Part shown: piece by piece, positions 1 to 4,836 of the stretch
Layout: each line of letters starts with the position of its first letter
Numbering within the stretch: the first letter of the stretch is position 1
DNA from: Nocardioidaceae bacterium
GTDB lineage: Bacteria; Actinomycetota; Actinomycetes; Propionibacteriales; Nocardioidaceae
Reading direction: 5' to 3'
NCBI GenBank assembly: GCA_013696365.1
Contig: JACCYS010000013.1
Location: forward strand, 1-5,659
DNA: 5,659 nucleotides
Made by a program: the position numbers and the translations under genes
Notes under the pieces: model-generated
Database searches by the model: none
Told to the model about the DNA's origin: nothing
The model's input: the letters and a program-made list of their open reading frames with translations, nothing else

Positions 1-84
1 AACGCGCCCTGCCCATGTGGTTCAGGCCGCAAGTTCAAGCGCTGCCACGGCGACCCGGCGGCTCGGGCGCGGCTTGGGGCCTGA
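1..84 (+). CDS. secA: SecA preprotein translocase ATPase, C-terminal end only
   Basis: The first 27 codons, ending at TGA 82-84, are the extreme C-terminus of SecA, the ATPase that drives unfolded preproteins through the SecYEG channel at the cytoplasmic membrane. Reading from base 1, the peptide holds the zinc-binding tail CPCGSGRKFKRCHG. Cys4, Cys6, Cys15 and His16 form the C-x-C-x8-C-H pattern of the SEC-C motif, which in SecA binds zinc and contributes to SecB or membrane contacts. SEC-C tails occur in other proteins too, but a terminal copy followed by a few Ala/Arg residues, next to a converging Rv3235-family gene, fits actinobacterial SecA best. The rest of the gene lies left of the window. 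The stop is only 12 bases from the stop of the converging gene. Confidence 0.9.
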   Translation, partial: NAPCPCGSGRKFKRCHGDPAARARLGA

Positions 85-85
85 G

Positions 86-109
86 CCTGGTCGGCACTAC
101 CCGACCTGG
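86..109. terminator. GC-rich hairpin between convergent secA and DUF6459 genes, candidate two-way terminator
   Basis: GGTCGG (89-94) pairs perfectly with CCGACC (101-106) across a 6-base loop. After one T-T mismatch the stem continues with CC (86-87) against GG (108-109). The hairpin starts just past the secA stop (82-84), and its loop contains most of the stop codon (97-99) of the minus-strand gene, so it is placed to act on transcripts from both sides. There is no U tract, which is common among actinobacterial hairpin terminators. The pairing is visible in the sequence; the function is inferred. Confidence 0.55.
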
Positions 110-582
110 ACGGCGGTGCACAACCAGCCGTCAACGTGCCGTTCGAGTCGCAGCGCGACGGCTCGGCTTCGTTGCCCCTGCCGGACGTGACCGCTGACCT
201 CCGCGACGTCATCCGCGGGCTCGCTGACGTGCACGCTCAGCAGTCGCGGTCGCTCTGTCTGAGCGCGCGCCACGGAGTCGCTACAGAGGTTCATCACGGC
301 GGCTAGCTCTGCCATGTCGTCGAAGGCCGTAGGGGTCATCCAGCGCTCCAGTTGGATGACCGGCCGGTCTCCCGAGAGCGCTTCGATGACCGCCATCGTG
401 AACCGCGCCGCCCGTGCTTGCAGGGGGTGCGGGCCGGTGCTCGTGTCGGTGCCGGTCGCGATGGCCAGTGGCGGCGCCACGTCCAGGTCGAGCGTGTGCT
501 GCGTCGCCGCTGTCGGTGCGGTCGCTGGCCAGGTGATGATTTCACCGGGCAGCGGTGGGATGTGTCGCAGCACGCTTGTCAT
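97..582 (-). CDS. Rv3235-family (DUF6459) protein
   Basis: This 161-residue soluble protein, of unknown molecular function, resembles the Rv3235 family found next to secA in many actinobacteria. The N-terminal 55 residues are low-complexity and Pro/Thr/Ala rich, probably disordered. The conserved part runs from about residue 55 to the end. It has a helix (QARAARFTMAVIEALSG), then RPVIQLERWMTPTAFDDM (about 73-90), and it closes with a strand-rich ALRLERHVDGWLCTAVQVG-type ending typical of the family. No membrane segment or signal peptide is seen. I chose ATG 580-582 because AAGGAG (591-596 on the opposite strand) sits 8 bases upstream. The same frame is open up to 708, but that extension overlaps the upstream gene heavily. 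The start lies 4 bases past the stop of the LysM gene, so the two are almost certainly co-transcribed and perhaps translationally coupled. Confidence 0.82.
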   Translation of the reverse strand: MTSVLRHIPPLPGEIITWPATAPTAATQHTLDLDVAPPLAIATGTDTSTGPHPLQARAARFTMAVIEALSGDRPVIQLERWMTPTAFDDMAELAAVMNLCSDSVARAQTERPRLLSVHVSEPADDVAEVSGHVRQGQRSRAVALRLERHVDGWLCTAVQVG

Positions 583-586
583 GCGT

Positions 587-1360
587 CTAACTCCTTGTTC
601 GGGTGGGTATGGGTGCCGGCATCTGTAGCCGCTGGCCAGGGATAAGGAGGTCGGGGTCGTCACCCACGGTTGACCTGTTGTGGGCATAGATCCGGCGCCA
701 CCGCGCATCGACGGTGGCGGCCGGAGTACCCGGAGACATCTGGCCGGCGGCGAGGTCCCACAGCGAGTCCCCGCTCACCACCACGTGAACAGCCTCCCGC
801 GCACCGAGCGGTCGACCAGCCGAGGGCAGCGTTGGCATCGCGAGGCCGTGCAGGTGGTCGACGTCAGTGCGATCGCCGCTCTTGTTGTCGCTCTCGGTGC
901 TGGGTCTGTCGGCCTCGGGAGCCGCCACGGCAGCCCCGTGTGCCACGGCAAGCCAACTGACGCCCAGGGCCAGGGCTGCCACCCACAGCCACGGGGTCGG
1001 TGTGCTCTCGCACAGAGTCGGTTGCAGATGCCCCCGCATGCTTCGCCAGACCCGAGCCAGCGTCACACACCACGCCGCCCAGGCGGTGGCCGCAGCAACG
1101 ACCGCGAGGGCGGTCAAGGCCGCCTCGATCTGCTCGTCCGAGGTGACGCTGTGCACCACCCGCGGAGCTGCCACGAGTGCCAGAGCGTGTTCCAGGCTCC
1201 GCAGCGCCCCGTAGATGAGCACGGCCGCAACTCCGAGACATCCGAAATAGACGATCGCCGCCCGACGCAGGACACCAGCCGATTGCTTCACCCTCATAGC
1301 CTTCTTAGCCCGAAACCTTCCTTGGGCATCCTTCAGAGCCCTCTTAACTACTAGAAGCAT
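587..1360 (-). CDS. LysM-domain membrane protein
   Basis: This 257-residue protein has a basic N-terminus (about 1-32) and three predicted membrane helices at about 33-53, 77-101 and 122-147. A polar Ser/Thr/Asp linker (148-190) follows, then a C-terminal LysM domain (about 191-248). The LysM core is visible as VHVVVSGDSLWDLA at its start and a YAHNR segment followed by LLIPGQRLQMP at its end. LysM domains bind N-acetylglucosamine-containing glycans such as peptidoglycan. Three helices with a basic cytoplasmic N-terminus would put the LysM domain outside, against the wall; this topology is inferred. No catalytic domain is present. ATG 1360 is supported by a near-perfect AAGGAGG (1367-1373) 6 bases upstream. 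A second in-frame ATG at 1297 has only a poorly spaced AGAAGG. The first 30 codons are AT-rich and use codons unusual for this genome (see findings). It is the first gene of a two-gene operon with the DUF6459 gene. Confidence 0.82.
   Translation of the reverse strand: MLLVVKRALKDAQGRFRAKKAMRVKQSAGVLRRAAIVYFGCLGVAAVLIYGALRSLEHALALVAAPRVVHSVTSDEQIEAALTALAVVAAATAWAAWCVTLARVWRSMRGHLQPTLCESTPTPWLWVAALALGVSWLAVAHGAAVAAPEADRPSTESDNKSGDRTDVDHLHGLAMPTLPSAGRPLGAREAVHVVVSGDSLWDLAAGQMSPGTPAATVDARWRRIYAHNRSTVGDDPDLLIPGQRLQMPAPIPTRTRS
591..596 (-). promoter_or_regulatory. Ribosome binding site that fixes the DUF6459 start
   Basis: AAGGAG on the minus strand, 8 bases before ATG 582, lies inside the last codons of the LysM gene. 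It favours the 161-residue product over a 203-residue reading that starts at 708. Confidence 0.75.
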
Positions 1361-1435
1361 TGTTTACCTCCTTAGACCACTCCTGGTCAACCCTGCGTCC
1401 ACAGCGGTACGGTCACGTCACGACCGGAGGGACAG
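1361..1435. promoter_or_regulatory. Divergent spacer between LysM gene and the two-repeat protein gene
   Basis: This 75-base spacer must hold the start signals of both flanking genes. It contains AAGGAGG (1367-1373, minus) for the LysM gene and GGAGG (1426-1430, plus) 5 bases before ATG 1436. Two short inverted repeats are present: GACCA/TGGTC (1375-1388, 4-base loop) and CGGTC/GACCG (arms around an ACGTCAC loop near 1410-1426). Either could be an operator, but 5-base arms arise by chance often. TTGACC on the minus strand (1386-1391) resembles a -35 box. A matching -10 would fall on the ribosome binding site, so no promoter is assigned firmly. Confidence 0.4.
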
Positions 1436-1963
1436 ATGCGCTGGCAGCGACTTTTCGACGACCTCGAGGCGGAGGCGGGCGAGTTAGTTGCTCTCGAGCG
1501 CGACGAGGAGATCACCGAGCGGACCCGTGTCGAGGTGGCGTCCGTTCGGTGGCTGGAACGGCTGCGCGGCAGCCTCGGCCGCCATGTCACCCTCGATCTC
1601 CAAGGGGCAGGGCCCGTACGCGGGACGGTCGGCTATGTCGGGCCCGACTGGGTGTTGCTCACCGACGGCTTGAGCGAGGCCCTGGTGCCGATGGCCTCAG
1701 TGCTCACCGTCGAGGGTGCCGCGCGGGCCGCACCCGCCACGACCGGGCCGGTGCCGCTCACCTGGGCAGCGGCTTGGCGCCGGCTGGCGGCCGACCGAGC
1801 CGTGGTGCGACTCACCCGGGTGGACGGCGCCAGGGTGCGAGGGAAGGTGCGACAGGTAGGCGCAGACTTCGTCGAGATCGATCGGGGCTCGGGCCTGCCA
1901 GTGCTGATGATCTGCTGGGCCGGCGTCGCGGTCGCGCATGCTGCCGACGCCGAGGAGCTGTGA
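1436..1963 (+). CDS. Actinobacterial protein with two Sm-like beta-barrel repeats, function unknown
   Basis: I know of no named function for this 175-residue soluble acidic protein. Residues 1-46 are a charged helix (FDDLEAEAGELVALERDEEI and on). Two similar units follow. Unit A, about 40-92, has LRGSLGRHVTLDL, then VRGTVGYVGPDWVLLTD, then LVPMASVL. Unit B, about 113-166, has WRRLAADRAVVRLTRVDG, then VRGKVRQVGADFVEID, then a hydrophobic strand. The shared pattern (R-x-V-x-L, V-R-G-x-V, VG-x-D-[FW]-V) suggests a small five-strand barrel of the Sm/SH3 kind, duplicated, with an Ala/Pro linker (95-110). Such barrels often bind RNA, DNA or peptides; that role is inference. GGAGG lies 5 bases before the ATG. 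The gene converges on the HTH gene, with 11 bases between the stops. Confidence 0.75.
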   Translation: MRWQRLFDDLEAEAGELVALERDEEITERTRVEVASVRWLERLRGSLGRHVTLDLQGAGPVRGTVGYVGPDWVLLTDGLSEALVPMASVLTVEGAARAAPATTGPVPLTWAAAWRRLAADRAVVRLTRVDGARVRGKVRQVGADFVEIDRGSGLPVLMICWAGVAVAHAADAEEL

Positions 1964-1974
1964 GCGCCTGCGAG

Positions 1975-2247
1975 TCAGCCGTCTTCGGCACCCGAGGTGT
2001 CCTCGGCACCAGCAGTTTGCTCGCCGAAGGGATGCTCCTCGATGAACGACTGCGTCTCGGAGTACAACCGCTCGATGTATGCCTCGAGCTCAGTGGCTTC
2101 CACCCGCCAGGCGCCCCGCCGACCGATCTTGACCGCCTTCAGATCTCCGTGCCGCACCAGTGCATACGTCTGCTTGGCAGAGATGTTCAGGATCTCGGCG
2201 ACGTCGGCGAGATGGAGGAAGCGCGTGGCCCCAGACCCCAGTGGCAT
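1975..2247 (-). CDS. Excisionase/BldC-type helix-turn-helix DNA-binding protein
   Basis: This 90-residue protein contains a single MerR-type winged helix-turn-helix. Residues 11-58 hold LHLADVAEILNIS (first helix and turn), KQTYALVRHGDL (recognition helix), AVKIGRRGAWRV (wing) and ELEAYIERLY (closing helix). This is the 'excisionase family DNA-binding domain' plan also used by BldC. The tail (70-90) is acidic and repetitive (GAEDTSGAEDG). With no phage genes nearby and a divergent operon next door, it is more likely a chromosomal regulator than an excisionase. ATG 2247 is chosen because the domain starts nine residues later. It has no clear ribosome binding site. GTG 2274 is an alternative that would add nine residues and would be near-leaderless if the TTAGAC word at 2286-2291 is a -10 box. 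Longer readings up to 2631 run through the neighbouring gene and are not credible. Confidence 0.82.
   Translation of the reverse strand: MPLGSGATRFLHLADVAEILNISAKQTYALVRHGDLKAVKIGRRGAWRVEATELEAYIERLYSETQSFIEEHPFGEQTAGAEDTSGAEDG
1981..2010. repeat. Imperfect 12-base direct repeat at the 3' end of the HTH gene
   Basis: GTCTTCGGCACC (1981-1992) recurs as GTCCTCGGCACC (1999-2010), an 18-base period with one difference. On the coding strand it produces the repeated GAED of the acidic tail. Confidence 0.7.
1992..2006. terminator. Short hairpin near the convergent gene ends
   Basis: CCGAGG (1992-1997) pairs with CCTCGG (2001-2006) around a TGT loop, 29 bases past the stop of the plus-strand gene at 1436-1963. 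It could end that transcript. It lies inside the 3' coding end of the HTH gene, and the repeated Glu-Asp codons there partly explain the pairing. There is no U tract. Confidence 0.3.
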
Positions 2248-2344
2248 GAGGTCAGTGTGCCAGCAGGGGAGCACGTGACAGACGGGTCTAACAAAGTCTG
2301 TGGACAGTCTGGACGTGGCCGCGAAGTTATACACAATGTCCGAC
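2248..2344. promoter_or_regulatory. Divergent regulatory spacer between HTH gene and SAF-cpaE operon
   Basis: This 97-base spacer lies between ATG 2247 (minus) and ATG 2345 (plus). On the plus strand TATACA (2328-2333) is a good -10 box; a start point about 7 bases later would fall just before ATG 2345, giving a near-leaderless mRNA. A -35 is unclear: TGGACA (2301-2306) matches TTGACA at 5 of 6 but is 21 bases away, while GTCTGG (2307-2312) is 15 away. On the minus strand TTAGAC (2286-2291) could be a -10 for the HTH gene. Neither flanking gene shows a Shine-Dalgarno sequence. Other words include AGACGGGTCT (2280-2289, inverted) and a tandem ATGTCCG at 2336 and 2345. The promoters are inferred. 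Confidence 0.5.
2286..2310. repeat. Three helically phased GTCT words, candidate operator
   Basis: GTCT occurs at 2286-2289, 2296-2299 and 2307-2310, spaced 10 and 11 bases, about one DNA turn each. The last two extend to GTCTGTGGAC and GTCTGGAC. The array sits between the candidate -10 boxes of the two divergent genes. A head-to-tail array is the kind of site known for BldC, whose fold the adjacent HTH protein shares. That this protein binds here is inference. Confidence 0.4.
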
Positions 2345-3031
2345 ATGTCCGCGACCGATGTTCGTCCTGCCAGCCCGCTTGACGCCTCGCCGCACAAACC
2401 TCGGTCGCCGGCGGCCATCCGATTGCGTCGAGCCGGGTGGCGCGACCCTCGGCTCGCCCTGGGGTTGCTGCTGGTGGCGGTGTCCACGCTAATCGGTGCC
2501 CGCGTGGTGGCCGCCGCCGACGAGTCGGTCCCGGTATGGGTCACCGCTGACGCTGTTCGTGCTGGCGACGAGGTGGCCGACGTCGACCTAGTGCCAGGAC
2601 GTGCACTGCTCACGGACGGGGCGAGCGCCACGACCTACCTTGGCACCGGCACCGAACCGGCGGGGGTGTTCGACCGCGACCTGGAGGCCGGTGAGCTGGT
2701 GCCGGCGGGAGCACTGGAGGCGCCTGGGGCGCAGACCCGGACTGACGTCCCGCTCTCGGTGGAGGTCGGCGCCGCACCGGTCAACCTGGCAGTGGGCGAC
2801 GTGGTGGATGTATGGGTGGTGCCGACCGACGACACTGCTGTCCGGCCGTCGGCAGCACAGCGGGTGCTGCGGGGTGTCCCGGTCACGGTGGCGGGTGAGG
2901 TCGACGCGCTGGGTTCGGCCGGTCGTCAGGTCGTGGTCCGGCTTGCCGAGACTCGTTCTGCGCGCCTACTGGGCGACGTGCTGGGCGCCATCGGCAACGG
3001 CCGGGTTGTGCTGGTCCGGGTGGGCGGCTGA
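2345..3031 (+). CDS. SAF-domain, CpaB-like membrane protein
   Basis: This 228-residue protein resembles the CpaB/RcpC component of Tad/Flp pilus systems. It has a basic, Pro-rich cytoplasmic N-terminus (1-36) and one membrane helix (about 37-58, LALGLLLVAVSTLIGARVV). A SAF domain follows (about 62-125), with VWVTADAVRAGDEVADVDL near its start and VFDRDLEAGELVPAGAL at its end. A C-terminal part (about 130-228) contains GDVVDVWVV and closes on strands VVVRLAE and GRVVLVRVGG. CpaB-type proteins sit outside the membrane and help assemble or stabilise the pilus channel; in a Gram-positive cell the SAF part would face the wall. The start is uncertain: ATG 2345 fits a -10-like TATACA at 2328-2333, while ATG 2336 and GTG 2300 are in frame. 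None has a ribosome binding site. It is one base upstream of the CpaE-like gene, so the two form an operon. Confidence 0.8.
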   Translation: MSATDVRPASPLDASPHKPRSPAAIRLRRAGWRDPRLALGLLLVAVSTLIGARVVAAADESVPVWVTADAVRAGDEVADVDLVPGRALLTDGASATTYLGTGTEPAGVFDRDLEAGELVPAGALEAPGAQTRTDVPLSVEVGAAPVNLAVGDVVDVWVVPTDDTAVRPSAAQRVLRGVPVTVAGEVDALGSAGRQVVVRLAETRSARLLGDVLGAIGNGRVVLVRVGG

Positions 3032-3032
3032 G

Positions 3033-4328
3033 ATGGCCGAGAAGGCACAGGTGCTGGTGGCGGCGGCCGGCGCCGGATGGGAGTCACCGCTGTTGCCGAT
3101 CCTGGCTGCGCCGACGTCCCCGGTGCGGCTGGCGAGGCGGTGTGTCGACCTGCCCGACCTGGTGGCGGCTGCTGCCGCGGGGCGTGGCTCGCTGGTGCTG
3201 GTGTCGTCTCGCATCGATGGCTGGGACGCCGACGTGGTCGCTCGACTCGGCGAGTGTCAGGTGGCCACGCTGGTCGTTGCCGAGGATCCGGTCGACGCCG
3301 AGCGGAGCCGTCGTCTGGGAGTCGACAGAGTCTTGCCCGCGGACCTTGCGGCCGACCCGCCGCTGCTGCTGCAGGCGCTGCTCGATGCCGCCGACGACGT
3401 GATCGCGGTGCCGACAACGCCTGTCGTCGATGTCGGTGTCGATCTCGACACCGCGGCACCGGACCGGAACGGGCAGGTGGTGGCCGTGTGGGGGCCTACC
3501 GGTGCCCCGGGCCGCTCCACCGTGGCGCTTGGGGTGGCGGCTGCGGCTGCTCGCCAGCAAATCAGCACCGTGCTGATCGACGCCGACGTCTACGGCGGCG
3601 CAACTGGGCAGATGCTCGCCGTGCTGGATGAGGTCTCCGGTGTGCTGTCGGCTGTCCGCGCGGCCTCGGCCGGCACCCTCGACCGACCTGCCTTCGCGGC
3701 CGCTGCCCGCACCATCGGACCGCATCTGCGAGTGTTGACCGGGTTGCCCAGAGCGGATCGCTGGACCGCGCTGCGTCCGGCAGCGATCCGTGAGCTGCTC
3801 ACGGTGGCTCGGGCCAGTGCACAGCTGGTGGTCGTGGACTGCGGTTTCTGCATCGAGCAAGACGACGACCTTGCCTTCGACACGGCAGCACCGCGGCGCA
3901 ACGGCGCGACCACCGCCGTGCTGGAGCACGCCGAGATGGTGCTGGCAGTTGGCAGCGCTGACCCGCTGGGCCTGACCCGGCTCGCCCGGGCGCGCAGCGA
4001 CCTGCGTGAGCTGGTCCCCACGGCGGCGGTGCGGCTCGTGGTCAACAAGGTGCGCCGGGGTCTGTGCTGGTCCCGCGACGAGGTATCGGCAACTCTGTTG
4101 CGGGCAATCGGCGAGGTGCCGCTGGCCTACCTCCCGCACGACCTGCCGGCGGTGGACCATGCCTGGACGAACGGCCAGGCGGTGGGTGAGTCATCGTCTG
4201 CGCTTGGGTTGGCGCTGGAAGAGCTGTGCACCGCCGTCGGCGTCGAGCTCGGGCTGGACGGTACGGCGTCGGTCGGTCGACGGGGTCGTCGTCGATCTCG
4301 TACCCACCGAGCTGTCGTCAAACGCTGA
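3033..4328 (+). CDS. CpaE-like ParA/MinD-family ATPase
   Basis: This 431-residue protein is a CpaE/TadZ-type ATPase, the class that positions Tad/Flp pilus machinery in the cell. Residues 1-125 form a receiver-like alpha/beta domain, with strands VLVAAAG, SLVLVSSR and VATLVVAEDP. The ATPase domain spans about 148-405. Its P-loop region reads WGPTGAPGRST (153-163), with Arg161 where the Walker A lysine is usual and no KGG signature. LIDADVYGG (181-189) matches the Walker A-prime Asp region, and VVVDCG (266-271, Asp269) is the Walker B strand. LVVNKV (335-340) is a nucleotide-base contact region. The last 16 residues are strongly basic (RRGRRRSRTHRAVVKR), which suggests membrane or nucleic-acid contact. 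ATG 3033 follows the SAF gene stop after one base, with only weak purines upstream, so translation is probably coupled. The 3' end overlaps the converging membrane-protein gene by 11 bases. Database names such as 'chromosome partitioning protein' reflect the ATPase fold only. Confidence 0.82.
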   Translation: MAEKAQVLVAAAGAGWESPLLPILAAPTSPVRLARRCVDLPDLVAAAAAGRGSLVLVSSRIDGWDADVVARLGECQVATLVVAEDPVDAERSRRLGVDRVLPADLAADPPLLLQALLDAADDVIAVPTTPVVDVGVDLDTAAPDRNGQVVAVWGPTGAPGRSTVALGVAAAAARQQISTVLIDADVYGGATGQMLAVLDEVSGVLSAVRAASAGTLDRPAFAAAARTIGPHLRVLTGLPRADRWTALRPAAIRELLTVARASAQLVVVDCGFCIEQDDDLAFDTAAPRRNGATTAVLEHAEMVLAVGSADPLGLTRLARARSDLRELVPTAAVRLVVNKVRRGLCWSRDEVSATLLRAIGEVPLAYLPHDLPAVDHAWTNGQAVGESSSALGLALEELCTAVGVELGLDGTASVGRRGRRRSRTHRAVVKR

Positions 4329-4833
4329 ACAGCAGCAGCAGCCCGCCGACGGTGTAGCCGAGCATCACGACCAACATGACCAGCTGCCCGGTCACCGCCG
4401 CCCGGCTGGGCAGCACGCGCAGCGCGCGATCATGGACGGCCACCACCGCCAGCACATGGCCGGCGATGACCAGGGCAACCTTGAGGCCCGCCAGCAGCCC
4501 GGGGCGGACAGACAGAAAGAAGTGTGTCTCCCAGTCGATCGTGCCCAGATAGTCATGCCGACCGGTGACCAGCGGGTCGGATAGATAGACCAGGTATCGC
4601 TGACCGGACTCCAACAGCAGGGTCAGATAGTGCGCACCGATATAGCCGACGGCAATGGGCACCAGTGAGTGCGCCAGCAGTGCCGGCAGGGCGCTGCGAT
4701 CGGCGCCGGTGAGCTTGCTGCCCAGCACCGCAGCTGCGGAGAAGGTCAGCGCCACCACCAACACGATGCCTGCCAAGACCAGGGTGTCGCGCAGCATCGG
4801 ATCCAGCGTTCCCGGCGCAGAGGTGCGCTCCAC
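4318..4833 (-). pseudogene. C-terminal part of interrupted 'fenitrothion hydrolase'-family membrane protein
   Basis: This is a 171-residue open stretch with about four membrane helices (near 14-38, 50-73, 110-133 and 147-170). It carries family-like segments HSLVPIAVGYIGAHYLTLLLE, LSDPLVTG, GHVLAVVAVHDRALRVLP and a YTVGGLLLLF ending. Actinobacterial relatives, as I recall them, are single proteins of roughly 430-480 residues in which this part follows directly on the part encoded upstream. Here a TGA at 4837-4839 separates them in the same frame. Translation could restart at GTG 4833, four bases after the TGA, but no good ribosome binding site is present. The 'hydrolase' name comes from a bacterial organophosphate-degrading membrane protein; that activity is not established for actinobacterial relatives. 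A functional split protein is possible, but a decayed gene is more likely. The stop overlaps the cpaE-like gene end by 11 bases. Confidence 0.65.
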
Positions 4834-4836
4834 CCA

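Noticed and set aside
583..708. In-frame N-terminal extension of the DUF6459 protein to 203 residues
   Set aside because: It would overlap the LysM gene by 122 bases in another frame and lacks a ribosome binding site, whereas ATG 582 has AAGGAG at ideal spacing.
680..1354. Long plus-strand reading frame opposite the LysM gene
   Set aside because: It is rich in Arg/His/Pro/Ser with no recognisable domain, and the minus strand has a clear LysM domain, membrane helices and a ribosome binding site.
1975..2247. Phage or plasmid excisionase marking a mobile element
   Set aside because: There is no integrase, attachment-site duplication, tRNA or other mobile gene in the window, and the domain is common in chromosomal actinobacterial regulators.
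2299..2335. Replication origin
   Set aside because: There are only two DnaA-box-like words, no AT-rich unwinding region, and no dnaA, dnaN or parAB genes nearby.
1360..2382. 340-codon plus-strand reading frame
   Set aside because: It runs through two recognisable genes in another frame and on the other strand, and its Arg/Gly-rich composition is typical of off-frame high-GC sequence.
3084..4160. 358-codon minus-strand frame opposite the CpaE-like gene
   Set aside because: It is Arg/His/Gln-rich with no domain, while the plus strand carries clear ATPase motifs. High GC suppresses stops in shadow frames.
4329..4342. CAG triplet run
   Set aside because: It is only four to five units and encodes the Leu-rich last helix of the membrane protein, so ordinary codon choice explains it.
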